DNA of 64,000 nucleotides from Porphyra umbilicalis (GCA_002049455.2 KV918885.1:1-64000); one strand, 5' to 3'; counted from the stretch's first letter, positions 41,801 through 51,815 are shown. The notes: generated by a model not told the origin, from the letters alone. A program made the numbers and translations.

Positions 41801-42513
41801 GCGGCGGCGGCCACGCGCCGGCCCATGGTGGTGCGGGCGGTGGGGCAGGCGGTGGCGGTGGCGGCGGGGCGGGCGCCCCCGTCGATGCGCCGCCGCGCGG
41901 TGGGGCAGGCGGTGGCGGTGGCGGCGGGGCGGGCGCCCCCGTCGATGCGCCGCCGCGCGGTGGGGCAGGCGGTGGCGGTGGCGGCGGGGCGGGCGCCCTC
42001 GTCGATGCGCCGCCGCGCGGTGGGGCAGGCGGTGGCGGTGGCGGCGGGGCGGGCGCCCCCATCGATGCGCCGCCGCGCGGTGGGGCAGGCGGTGGCGGTG
42101 GCGGCGGGGCGGGCGCCCCCGTCGATGCGCCGCCGCGCGGTGGGGCAGGCGGTGGCGGTGGCGGCGGGGCGGGCGCCCCCGTCGATGCGCCGCCGCGCGG
42201 TGGGGCAGGCGGTGGCGGTGGCGGCGGAGGCGGGGATGACGGAGGTGGATGGGGGCGCGAGCTGGCAGGCCATAGCTTGCCGCCACTGCCCTCGGTGCCG
42301 CGTCGGCTGGGTGCTGGGGTGGGGCGAGTGCCCAACTGGCAACGCCACCCCTTTGACCGCTCCGACTCTGAGGAGGAGGTGCGAAGGCCCAAGAAGAAGG
42401 TCTGGGAGCGGCGCCAGTTCGCGCGCACGGCGGGCCCGGCGGACAGTGACGATCAGTCATCGGATCCCGGGTTTTTCCCTAGCGCTCTGGGGACTGAGAG
42501 CAACACCTCATAG
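38894..42513 (+). CDS. Accessory protein of the CACTA-like element, three exons
   Basis: Exons 38894-39840, 40147-41230 and 41395-42513, introns of 306 and 164 nt, both with donor GTACGT and acceptors ctcag and tgcag; spliced length 1049 residues. Exon 1 encodes a short start (MANASSLGRLLVCIGNVLDR) and a long PPPTA/PPPAA repeat. Exon 2 has a basic, folded-looking region (RKRLRDRVVSAAVEDAANAL, KPRIQALRSCLTKRMHNG, KNVHF-like NNVHFNLKDCIFRAW, TRRFLHGRGYLRG). Exon 3 continues it (IRMCLEGEYLSADGRKVNEC, AAWAKELTYLHVEVDES) and then carries a 20-residue Gly-rich repeat and a basic/acidic tail. I recognise no family. Its divergent pairing with the transposase suggests a DNA-binding helper, like TnpA of plant CACTA elements, but no similarity to TnpA is claimed. 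Confidence 0.7.
39150..39520 (+). repeat. PPPTA/PPPAA coding repeat
   Basis: Units of 18-24 bases based on gccccgccgcctactgcc. They encode PPPTAAA, PPPTALA, PPPTAPV and PPPAAPA. The minus strand reads as GGG(A/T)R runs and is treated as a shadow. Confidence 0.85.
40012..40130. repeat. ttactgcccc tandem repeat inside intron 1 of the accessory gene
   Basis: About nine copies of (t/g)actgcccc(t/g), period 10-13 (cttactgccccttactgccc). The same word recurs outside the gene at 42729-42795 (gtactgcccgtactgcccc). Confidence 0.85.
41826..42236 (+). repeat. 60-bp near-identical coding repeat, six to seven copies
   Basis: Unit ggtggggcaggcggtggcgg followed by tggcggcggggcgggcgccc and ccgtcgatgcgccgccgcgc. 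Each copy encodes GGAGGGGGGGAGAPVDAPPR. Copies differ at single bases only (gccctc at 41995, atcgat at 42061), which points to recent expansion. Confidence 0.95.
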
Positions 42514-43307
42514 CGCGTTTGATGGTGTGTCTGCTACTCGCGTTGCTTGTGCTCTTGGCATTGCGTTGTTCTCGGTCTTGTTTCTGGCCTTTTTCATTGT
42601 TTGCTGTGCTTGCGGGGGTGGGGGGTGGGGGTGGGGGCGAGGGGGCGGGGGGGGAGCGGGGGAGCGGGGGGAGCGGGGGGAGCGAGGGGAAAGGGGGTGG
42701 GGCGAGCGGGGGTGCGGGGAGAGAGGGCGTACTGCCCGTACTGCCCCCCCCCCCCCCCCCTCCCACGTACTGCCCCGTACTGCCCGTACTGCCCCCCCCC
42801 CCCACATGAAGCGTGAGAGCGCCCTGTAAAATGCCTGTCTGTGTGCAACGTTCTGCGACGGTGAGCGATAACGTGGCGCAACAGGGGCCATTTACGACGG
42901 CGCTTCCGCGTGCGCTGCGTATCCGGATTACGACCTGCTGCGTAGCGACTGGGCGCGCGGCCACGAATCGCCGCAAGAGGGTGTCACGTAACTCCTCGGT
43001 AAATCCCGTAGGACGTCCTGCAGGGTGCCTCTGGGGGCCTCCGGGTGCCTCTGGGTGCCTCCAGAATGCCTACTGGGGTGTGCGCAAGATGCGCGCATGG
43101 CTCCCAGACACGACTTTGAGCAGTGTCAGATCGTACTGGGGATCTAAAATGCGAATATGGGACCTTACCCATTTGAAAGAACACTGTGGAGAACAGGGGT
43201 CCAGTACGCGACAAATCTCGGCAAATATCGTACTGGGGGCCCATTTGGGACCGTTTCAGATCAACCTGCAATACTGCTGGCCAACTCCCCAGGCACGTTC
43301 TCAGTAC
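42514..43307. other. Right subterminal region of the CACTA-like element
   Basis: No gene. It contains a G-rich stretch of gggggagcg words (42610-42725), C17 at 42745-42761, tactgcccc copies (42729-42795), a gtgcctctggg(g) repeat (43025-43075) and several cgtactg words (43134, 43202 in inverse, 43229, 43301). Confidence 0.55.
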
Positions 43308-43326
43308 GTGGTACATTTTCGCGACG

Positions 43327-43428
43327 ATGTCGATTGCCGTAAATATGTCGTTTGCCGCATGTCGATTGCCGTATGTCGATTGCCGTATGTCAATTGCGGT
43401 ATGTCGATTGCCGATTGCCGTCTGTCGT
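43327..43428. repeat. 14-bp tandem repeat atgtcgattgccgt
   Basis: Copies start at 43327, 43345, 43359, 43373, 43387 and 43401, with one-base variants (gtttgccgc, caattgcggt). It begins exactly where the right terminal repeat of the CACTA-like element ends. Confidence 0.9.
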
Positions 43429-44675
43429 AAGGCGTGCGCCCGTCCGTGGACGCGCTCGTTGCGACGGCGCCGACGACCCGGCGGGCGTGCGCTCCGCGCT
43501 CGCGTGGCCGGTCTGCGTGCTGTCGCTCTTGATTAAGTGTGGGGACGTGCGCGCGGCGGGGGGGCGACTGGTGGCGTATGGGTGTGTGGGGGGGGGGAGG
43601 GGGGGAGGGGGGGAAGGGGGAAAGGGGGGGGGGGTGCCCCTCGTGACGGCTCTGACGGGGGTGTGGGGGGGATTGCGTATGTACTTTTTGCACGGCGTGG
43701 GTGGGGTGGGGTGTGCGCTTTTGTATGTGTGCGTTACACGGTATGGGGTGGGGTGGGGTGAGGGTGTAGGCAGTTTGGTCGGGATGGGGGCGTCTGCTGC
43801 AGTTTGGACTGGAGGAGCCAAGTTGGTTGCAGCTCCCCGAAGAGACCAAGAAAATGAACGGCTGTATGACGAGCACGTCGTCTTCCCGCTGCACATTTTT
43901 CCACGCGGTGTGAACACGCCGGATCAACCCAGGAGTCATGCGTGGCATCTGGATGAACGTCCTCGCTGGTGGGGTGGCGCCGCCGATGACACGACTGGCT
44001 CGCGCGGCAGTATAACGGTTGGTCAAGGCTTTGTCTCCGTCATGCCATATGCTGTTGAGGGAGCCACACCGCAGCGGAGCGGGCACCCATGACGTCAGAT
44101 GCAGGTGTTTCTGTCCTTTCTGGCGTCTCTCAACAAAGGGGAACCGGGTCGGGGGAGGCGTCCGAGGGAGGTGGTGAGCTTCATGTCGGATGGGGATGGG
44201 ATCAGTGCGTAGGATACCATGGCAGGGAAGGCGGTGGAAACGCTTGACGGCGGTGTACGGCGGCCCAGCCGTGGTGTGACTCGAATGAAAACTGAACCAA
44301 ACTACGACTCACAATCTTCATACTTTCGTCGTCAGACATATTTTCCAGCAGACCAAGCTGATGCATGCCCAGAGAGTAGTTACCATACCCCAATTGCCGT
44401 GAGCCCTGCCTCTCCTCGAGATGATTGGGTAGATCGGCCCGTTCGGTGCATACCACAACGCGACACGCGTCTTCACCGGCTATCAGGCTTACACCAAATC
44501 TGTTTCAGTTGGCGCGGTCCGCGACCGTCGCCGACGTCGCGCCCGCTTCCCGCTCCCACCACGCTCGCCCGATTCCCTTGCACGACCTCTGGTGCCGTTG
44601 CCGCTCCCCGCCTTCCTGTCCCTTCTTTTTCCGTCGACCCAGTTGCTCGTGCAGTTCTCCCGCTCCGGTGCAACC
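43429..44675. other. Intergenic, no recognisable gene
   Basis: Contains a long G-rich run (about 43588-43634) and scattered short frames. The last 200 bases are pyrimidine-rich and are the likely promoter and 5' untranslated region of eS21. Confidence 0.5.
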
Positions 44676-45326
44676 ATGCAAAACGACAAGAAGGAGGTTG
44701 TGGACCTGTACATTCCCCGGAAGTGGTACGTTGCCCGATGCTGGCCGAGCCCATCTGGGCGCTGCTCTGCTTCCCCAACGATTGTGGCGCATCCTCATGA
44801 TTGTTGTCGCTCAGCGATGTGTCTTCTGGGTTGGTCTGTGGCTGTAGCGTTATGGTTTACGTTGTGGCTGCCATCGCTTTGGGGTGGTGAGCGTGTGTTC
44901 GGCAGCGGCCGCCTTCTGTATGCTGCCGGGATCAAGTAGTGTCTCGTACCTGAGCGGTTTGCTAATGTCCATGTGCATGCCACATCTGTGGTGCTTTGCT
45001 GGCCTTGGACCAACTCTTCTTTGGCGTCAATTTGTTGATTGCCCCTCGTTGGCCTTCATCCTGCTCCCCGTTCCTCCCTGCTGCACTTCCCCGTCCACCC
45101 TCTGCACCTGCGCAGCTCCGCCACCAACCGTCTGATCACGGCCAAGGACCATGCGGCGGTTCAGCTGAACGTGGGCAAGGTCGACGACCAGGGCCGCCTG
45201 ACGGGCGAGGTTGAGACCTTCGCGCTGTGCGGGTTCATCCGCACCAAGGGCCTCGGCGACGATTGCCTGAACCGGCTGGTCAAGGAGAAGGAGTTGCTGG
45301 ACGACCTTGAGCCCGCCTCGGAATAA
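44676..45326 (+). CDS. RPS21: Cytosolic small-subunit ribosomal protein eS21
   Basis: Component of the cytosolic 40S subunit, found in eukaryotes. Exon 1 (44676-44725) encodes MQNDKKEVVDLYIPRK plus two bases; exon 2 (45116-45326) continues CSATNRLITAKDHAAVQLNV and ends LNRLVKEKELLDDLEPASE. The 390-nt intron has donor GTACGT, acceptor ctgcgcag, phase 2, and rejoining restores the near-invariant PRKCSATNR motif across the junction. The product is 86 residues, within the usual 81-87. The frame has no interruption, in contrast to neighbouring genes with poly-C runs. This is the clearest evidence in the window for a eukaryotic nuclear genome and for the intron boundaries used here. Confidence 0.96.
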
Positions 45327-45854
45327 ACGGCGGTGCTGCGTCTCCTTTCCATTTTCTCCGTGCAGGTCGCCTTGTGGTTTTGTGTGGTTAGCTATCGCGC
45401 AGGAGGAACGACTTCCAAGCAGGCGGCGATCGGAGTTGGCGAAGAACTTGCCAGCACGGAGCGCAGGGCCCTGATATTGGGGTCTCCTGTGGGGCACCCA
45501 TCTACCATCCCCGCTCCTCCGTTCCGGTCTCGCTTGTTCAAGCCATCATCTGGCGCCCACTGCGTCGCACCATACACTTCTTACCCCTCGTCCTGCTCAT
45601 GGCCTCCTGTTTTCTTCCTTTGTTCCCGTCTGGGAGTGGATGGCGGCTTGTTCGGCCTGGTGGGTGACGTGCCGTCCACGCGGCGCCATCCGTCTCTCCC
45701 ACGTTCAGTTTTCCCAAAGCACTCCCTAATAACCCCAGAGGCGGCGGCGGCGCCCGGGTCAAACCCTCACAGCAGACCAACGTCCACGCCCCAAACACAC
45801 CTCCCCCCCACCCCACCCCCGGCCGTCCCATCCCGCCCCCCCCGCCGCCCCGCC
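45327..45854. other. Gap between convergent eS21 and DUF4239 genes
   Basis: No recognised gene. A short frame at 45333 onward has no family motif, and the C-rich end (45800-45850) is the 3' flank of the minus-strand gene. Confidence 0.55.
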
Positions 45855-47258
45855 TCAAAAGCTACCGCCCGGCGGCTCCGACGACACCAACCCGACGCGC
45901 TCCAAGATGGTCACCCGCGTGCGGTCGACGCGCGCCGTAGACAGCCGGTAGTGCCCCTGGAACGGGTCCTTAATGTCGCTGACAAAGGACGTGGCGCTCG
46001 TCAGCAGCGCGAGCAGCAGAGCAAACAGCAGCCGCACCGCCGGCACGTCGAGCCACTGCGGCTGCGCCGCGACTTCAAGCAGGAAACAAAAGAGCGTCGA
46101 CGCGCCGAGCGCCGCGAGAATCACATAGTGCACGCGCGGGAAGCCCGTGTCGAGCGTCGCCCGCCGCCGCGTGCGTAGCGTGACGAGCGCAGAGATGAGG
46201 CCCTCCACCGGCTCCCGCAGCCGCCGCCGGTTCGCGTCGTGCATCAGCGTGTAGCCGCGCACCTCCGTGGCCTCGTACGCGGCTTCGCGCATGGAGCAGG
46301 AGGGCCCCTGGGCGGCCTCGTGAAAGTCCTCGTCCCCGTCAAAGAAGCGGTGCTCAAACGTTTCCTCGGACAAGAGGCGCAGGTAGTCGCCCAGCTGCGT
46401 CAGCAGCTGCACGTCGTGGAGGATGACCGCGAGCGTGCGGATGGTCGCGAGCTCCTCAAACAGCAGTGACCGTATGTCCTGCTGCCGCTGCCGCAGCACC
46501 GAGACGGTAATAGATAGTAGCGTCGCAAAGAGGATGCCGACGGTCGGCGAAAATAGCACGCTGATGAGCACGCTTATGTCCGCGCCGACGTGCGGCACCA
46601 GCGGGAGGAAGAGTTCCGACAGCGTCGGCAGCGCAACGGCGCCAATGACGCCAACGGCGAGCGGCAGAAACCGCTCCGCGGTGAAGAGCAAGGCGCGGAA
46701 GCGGTTGAGGCGGGGCGGCTCCACATACTCCACGTCCGGGTAGTCGGCTGCCGTCGGGGGGGGGTTGGCGGCTGATGGAGGCGGCGGCAGCGGCAACGTG
46801 GAGCTGCTCACCACCCGCTCGCCGCCGACGACCCCCCCGGCGAGGCCCGTGCCGACGGCGCCGACCGAGCGGCCCGCCGACGCCTCCCCCCGGCCGAGGC
46901 CGTCGACCGCCGCGTCGTCGGGCAGCACCGACTCGCCGACCGAGCCGAGCCCCCCCAGGTTTCCGCCGCCATTGCTCCCCACCCCCGCGCCCGCGCCGAC
47001 AGCCCCACCAACGCCGCCCACCCCCCACCCCCACCCCTACCGTCGCCCCCGCCGCCCGCGGCGGCGCCCACACCCCACGGCGTCGGGCGGCGGCCAAAGC
47101 CCCACACCCCCACCAGCCGCTGCCGCCGCACGCCCGGCCGGCGGCCGGCCGCCGCCGCCGACGCGGCGGCCGCGTCGGCGGCGCCGACCCGCCGCCCCAC
47201 CGACAGGGGTATCCGGCCGGGACGCGCCACCGACAGCGGCCGCCGGCGGCCCGCGCCC

Positions 47259-47289
<31 letters not shown>

Positions 47290-47617
47290 CAGCGGCAGCG
47301 GCAGCGGCAATGGCGGCGGCGGCGGCGCGCCCGCCGCCGCCGACCGCGGCGGCGGCGGGCGCGCGCAGGGACACGAGCGGCGCGGCCGCGCGCGGGGCGG
47401 CGGCGGCCCAGCGGCCGCGGCCGCGGGGCGCGGGCGCACCCCCCCGCGGGCGCTTGCGACACCGCGCGGCGGCGGTTGCCGCCGCGGGCGGGGCGGACGC
47501 GGCACCGCGCGCCGCGGGCGGCACCAGCCGCGGGCCCGCGCTTAATCTCCGCGGCGGCCGCCAGCCCGACGGGCACGCCGCAAAGCAGGGGGGCGGGGGC
47601 GGTGACGCGGCGGCCAT
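45855..47617 (-). CDS. DUF4239 (bestrophin-like) membrane protein with long leader
   Basis: The DUF4239 domain is a predicted membrane protein family distantly related to bestrophin channels; its role is not established. From about 46720 down to 45855: a first hydrophobic pair (FLPLAVGVIGAVALPTLSEL, ISVLFSPTVGILFATLLSI), a hydrophilic helical middle (RQRQQDIRSLLFEELATIRT, EPVEGLISALVTLRTRRRA), a second hydrophobic pair (HYVILAALGASTLFCFLLEV, VRLLFALLLALLTSATSFV) and the family ending DIKDPFQGHYRLSTA. The domain frame is open from 47021. ATG 47617, one frame over, starts a leader rich in Ala/Pro/Arg without acidic residues (MAAASPPPPPCFAACPSGW), possibly a plastid or mitochondrial transit peptide. 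The frames meet at the C-rich run around 47015-47040. Start choice is inferred. Confidence 0.78.
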
Positions 47618-48476
47618 GGCCGCGGGGGGGCGGGGGGGGGGGGGGGGACGCGCCCGCCCGCGGCGCCAACGTCGCGCCGCCGACGGGGAGGCAGGGGGGG
47701 GGGGGGACGCGCCCGAGCGGGAGGGGGGGCGGCGCGCCGACGCAACGCGGCCGACGCATGGGGGCCCGTCAATGGCGCGGCAGTGGAAGCACGGGGCGGG
47801 GCGGGGCGGCACACACACAAACGCAAAACGCCGCGCGCACCACCACTGCCGGCGGCGGCGGGGGGGCGGAGCAGCCGGGGCGATGAGTGGACGCGGCGGG
47901 CTCGGCGGGCCGCGGCAACGCCACGGCCGGAGGCGGCCGCGTCGCCACCGCGGGGGGGCTGCAAACGACGGCGGCGGCGGGGGGTAGCGAGGGTTTCTTT
48001 CCCGCGGGCCCGCGGTTCAAGGGGAAGCGGGTGCCGCCGCCAGCGCGGAAGGTGTCGCTGGTGCCCCGCGCAGGGGGCGCTCATCCGCCGCCGCCACTGG
48101 GGAGCCCGCGAGCCGGCCACGTGGGCGCCGCCCGTTGGCCAGACCGTCGGGAGAGCGTGGGCGCGCGACGGGGCGCAGAGCCGGCGCGTTCAAGCCACGG
48201 CACGGACACGTCATTGGGCCACCAATGCGCGCGCAATTGGCTGCTGCCCCGACGTGGCTGGCCCCCCTTCAGCCCGCTTTGCACGTCCCGCCACTGTAAG
48301 GCGAGGACGCACGTCCCCTGCCGACCGAGCGACCGCGCGGGCGGGCGGGGACCAGAAGAGGCGCCCTCGACCGACAGCGGCGCTTCCTCCGCACGCTCCG
48401 GCGGTTCTGGGCCTACAGCGGTTCTCGCCCTCAAGCGTCGCCCCTCCCCCCCCCCCCCCCCCCACCCCCCACTAGC
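47618..48476. other. GC-rich intergenic region, no supported gene
   Basis: Overlapping Arg/Ala/Gly/Pro frames on both strands, produced by composition. Poly-G runs at 47635-47648 and 47694-47705, a C17 run at 48449-48465. It holds the upstream region of the DUF4239 gene and the 3' flank of the carrier gene. Confidence 0.5.
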
Positions 48477-49721
48477 CTACTTCGCCTCAAAAGCCTTCCC
48501 CCACAGCTTGTTGAGCTGCTCGTACGCCAGAAACATCCCCACCGTGTGCCCGCCACAGCGCAAAAAGTAGGCGCCAAAGCCCGCGTAGAGCTTGCGGAGG
48601 CCCTCCTCCCGCGCGACGCGCGCAATCGTCTGCACGAGCCCCCGGTACTTGAGCTCGCCCGCCCCCCCCCCCCCGCCCCCCCCCCACCTCCCGGTGTTGA
48701 AACTGCTGCTTGCTCTTGGCAATGTCAATCGGCAGCGACACGATGGAGTAGGCGAGGCCGCTCGTCACGCTCGCCGCCAAGTGCAAGCCGACGCCGTCGG
48801 GGGCGCCCCAGCCCGCGTACGACTGCTTGGCTTGGTCGTACACGCCGAGCTGCACCGCCGACACGACGCACGCGCGCGCGACGGTCGGGCCGGCGCCGCG
48901 CCAGAGCGTCGCCACCCCCTCCTCTGCCCACATGCGCGTCAGCGCAGACCCGACGTGCGCATAGTTGCGCCGCTGCGCGGGCGGCAACGACCCGTCGGCG
49001 TACATGCGGACCATGGCGACTTCCACGGGGCAGCAGGCGGCCGCGGCGGTGCCGCCGGCGGCGAGGCCAATGCCGAGCTTTTGGGCGAGGCTCGGCGGCG
49101 GCGCGTCGGCGCCGTCGCCCACGACCGCCGCGCGGAACGTCGAGTAGAGGCCGAGCCGCATCGTCGTGTACGTCACCTGCCGCGTCAGCGCCGCGGAGAG
49201 GCCCGTGTAGAGCGCCGACGGGCCGCCGGCGGCGACAATGGCGCGGCCGGTCGCGAGGGGGCCCAGCGCCGCCCCGTGGACGGCGGTGGGGGCACTGGCG
49301 GCGGCGGCGCCGGCGGCGGCGGCGGCGCCAGGGAGGGGGCGGGGCGTGACCGCCGCCGCGGCTGCGGGCGCCGTTGGAGGGGTGGGGGCGGCACCCCCGG
49401 GCGGCCGCACCGCGGTCGCGGGTGTGGCGGTGGGGGTGGGGGTGGTGGTGGTGGTGGTGGTGGTGGTGGCAGCAGCGCCGCCGCCGCCGCCAGCGCCGGC
49501 GGGCGGTGAGCCCGCCGCCGGTGCTGCCGGCGCCGTCTGCTGCCGCGTCTTGATCACATCCGCCGGGTGGACAAAGAGCCAGCCAGTGACGCCCGCGGCG
49601 CCGCCAACGACAAACGGCCGGAGGCGCTCCGACAGCGGGGGGGACGCGTGGACGACCGGGGAAGCCGCGGGAGGGGGGGGGGGGATGCCGCGGGGGGGGG
49701 GGCCGCTGCCGCAGTCGCCAT
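48477..49721 (-). CDS. Mitochondrial carrier, oxoglutarate/malate (SLC25A11) type
   Basis: Six-helix mitochondrial inner-membrane carrier. Three repeats are visible: HPADVIKTRQQ (repeat 1 signature), CPVEVAMVRMYADGSLPPAQ with RRNYAHVGSALTRMWAEEGV and LWRGAGPTVARA (repeat 2), and SLPIDIAKSKQQ then KYRGLVQTIARVAREEGLRK and HTVGMFLAYEQLNK (repeat 3). The PVEVAMVRM-ADG-LP and RGAGPTVARA blocks are characteristic of the oxoglutarate/malate carrier rather than other SLC25 members. A Gly/Ala/Thr/Pro-rich insertion of about 90 residues follows helix 1. Repeat 3 changes frame at the C runs of 48661-48684. Another shift is needed at 49670-49701 to join ATG 49721 (MATAAAAPPP) to the body, which has no ATG in its own frame. 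Both sites are long C/G runs. Confidence 0.87.
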
Positions 49722-50464
49722 CGCGCCGGCGCCTGGGTATCAACAGAGCCAGTGGTGGGGCGGCGGCGCAGGGGCGGTCGGAGAGAAGACGCAGCGGCAC
49801 GTCGACGGCGGCGACAAGGCAGCCAAAAAAAAAAAAAAATAGGACAGCCCAGGACGAGAGAAGCAGCCAGCACCAGACCTCCCCTCTCCCCCCTACTGCC
49901 CACACGACTTGGCCGCGCGCGGGCAGAGGGGCAGAGGTGCGGCAGACGGCGTCGGCGTCACCTCGGGCGCCCGCCGCGTCCCACCTTGCGGGGGACGGCG
50001 GCGCCCGGCGACGGCCGTGCGTTTCGGGCCAAGGCGATGGACACTCCCTCTAGTGGTTCCAGGACCACCTAGGCTGTGAGTGGAATGCCCGTTGCCTACA
50101 TATTCCACGTTGTAGGCCCAGAACCTCCCGATCTGATATCAAGGTGGTCGGTTGAGATCCTGTAATTGGCGTGGAAGCTTCACAAGTAGCATGAATACCA
50201 CAAGTATGTAACGAAGGAACTTGGATGTCAAAAAAAAAAAAAAGCCAACAGTGTTGCCACGTATTGCGCGCCGTCGGCGTCGCGTGTTGGTCGCGTCCGC
50301 GGCGGGGCGGCCCGTCGTCTGGTAGGGGGGTCGCGCCACCGCTTGCGCTGCCCAACCCCACCCACCCTCCCCGCGTGTCTCGCACGTGCCTCCCCCGCCG
50401 CTGCCATCGTGCCCCAACGGCACACACCTTCTTCCCTTCCCCTCCCCCCCCCCCACCTGCCTCC
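49722..50464. promoter_or_regulatory. Divergent intergenic region, carrier and RRS1
   Basis: Both flanking genes point outward, so it should hold both promoters. It contains A13-14 tracts at 49827-49839 and 50229-50242 and a moderate-GC core (50050-50230). No known element is recognised. Confidence 0.5.
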
Positions 50465-51485
50465 ATGGACAACCACATGGAGGTGGTGGACGACACCCCC
50501 CCCCCCGCCGTCTGCCGCACCGAGGCGGACCCCCCCCCCCCCCCACCGACGGCCCCGACGCGGACGCGGTCGCCTTGGACGTTGGCAACCTGACCGCGTT
50601 TGCCCCCCCCACCACCACCCCCTTGACAGCGAAGACGCGCTTGCCGCCGCCGCCGCCGCGGCGGTCGCCCCCCTCATCACCGCCCTCTTTGCGCTGCCGC
50701 CCGTGCCGTCGTCGACGGGCGGGCGCGTCGTGGCGCTCCCCCCCCCCACCACGGTGCTGCCGCGGGCGCACCCCCCCCCCACCGCCGCGCCGCTCACCAA
50801 GTGGGCGGCCTTTGCCAAGGCCAAGGGCATCACCAAGAAGAAGCGCGACCGGCAGGTGTGGGATGAGGCGTCGGGCGCCTTTAAGGTGCGCCACGGCTTT
50901 GGCCGCGCCCGCGCCGACGCGCAGCCGTGGGCGGTGCCCCACCGGCCGGGCATGGGCAACGCCGACGAGGGGGATGTCGAGCCGTTTGCGCAGCGCAAAG
51001 CCGCCCGCCGCGCGGCGGTGGCGGCCAACACCAAGGCCGCCGCCGCGAATGAGCGGCGGGCGGGGCGGGTGACGGCGGCGGCGGCGGCGACGGCGGCGGC
51101 GGCGGCGGCGGCGACGCCCGCCGCGTCCCGCAAGGGCAAGGTGCTCAAGCGGGGCAAAAAGGGCGCCGCGTCGGCGGGCCCCGACGCGCTCACCGCCCTG
51201 GATGTCGGCACGACCGTCAAGGCGGCGGTCGGCAAGCGCGGGCTGACGGGCGGCAAGGGCGGGCGGTATGTGGACAAGGCTGCCCTGTCGGCCACCGTTG
51301 CCGTGTCGCAACGCGCGACCGCGTCGGCGGGGCGGTTTGACAAGCGCGTGGCGGGGGAGAAGCCGCTGGCGCCGCCGCGGGGGAAGAAGCGCAAGTTTGA
51401 GCCCGCCGTCGCGGGCGCCGCGGCGCTGCGGGACGAGCGGTCCCGCGCGTTGGGGTTGGCGGACAAGGTGCTTGCGGGGTACTAA
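50465..51485 (+). CDS. RRS1: Ribosome biogenesis regulatory protein Rrs1
   Basis: Nucleolar assembly factor that, with Rpf2, brings the 5S RNP into pre-60S ribosomes. The hallmark block is at about 50740-50880: ALPPPTTVLPRAHPPP, PLTKWAAFAKAKGITKKKRD and RQVWDEASGAFKVRHGFGRA, followed by DVEPFAQRKAARRA and a basic C-terminus ending in a nuclear-localisation-like PPRGKKRKFE. ATG 50465 (MDNHMEVVDDTPPP) lies in one frame, the segment VALDVGNLTAF (the conserved 'DLGNLxA' block) in a second, and DSEDALAAAAAAAVAPLI with the rest in a third. The changes fall at C runs 50527-50542 and 50605-50613. Each shift is in the same direction, as expected for systematically miscounted runs. The downstream frame from 50640 is uninterrupted. 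Confidence 0.9.
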
Positions 51486-51685
51486 GGGTGGGGGGGTGGG
51501 GCGGGGAGGGGGGGCGTGAGATACCGCCGGCGACCCTGCGCTTCTCTTGCTGCCTACAACACGTTTGCATGTTTTCTTGCAACAAAAGAAGGCACTACAT
51601 ATAATACCTTCTACAGTATGTACCCTTTGCCCGTTCAGGTCAACTTTGGCGGGAAACAGTATGGTCAAAAGTCTGTCTCACTGTA

Positions 51686-51815
51686 CAGTGCGTTCTCGTT
51701 ATAAGAGAATCATTTTCAAAAGAATATGGGTCGCGAGTCTTGCATTCCAGTCCGTGTAGGCCACTTTTATTCATATTGAGCTGAATTAGCTGTCTCTTGT
51801 AACGAGAACGCACTG
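51686..51815. mobile_element. 130-bp pogo/Tc1-mariner-type MITE with TA target duplication
   Basis: The left end cagtgcgttctcgttataag and the right end (complement cagtgcgttctcgttacaag) match at 19 of 20 bases and continue with agaga. The element is flanked by TA on both sides (51684-51685 and 51816-51817). The CAGT start and TA duplication are standard for this superfamily. No coding capacity. Confidence 0.92.

Larger units (their letters stand above)
33397..43328. mobile_element. Probable CACTA/Plavaka-like DNA transposon, 9.9 kb
   Basis: A 21-base sequence beginning atcgtcgcgaaaatgtacca (33397-33417) is repeated exactly in inverse orientation at 43308-43328. Just inside, both ends continue with similar CAC..TACTG sequence (left cactctactgggg, right complement cacgtactgag), recalling CACTA-type termini. 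Between them lie a three-exon transposase (34342-38027, -) and a divergent accessory gene (38894-42513, +). Short tactg(g/c) words are frequent near the right end (43128-43310), as expected of subterminal repeats. No clear target duplication was found, and the 21-base match could extend beyond the true end. Confidence 0.6.

Noticed and set aside
43327..43428. CRISPR-like array
   Set aside because: The 14-bp units are directly adjacent without spacers and the genome is eukaryotic; it is a simple tandem repeat.
50139..51668. Long minus-strand frame opposite RRS1
   Set aside because: It mirrors the RRS1 coding sequence and has no domain; the plus strand has clear Rrs1 motifs.
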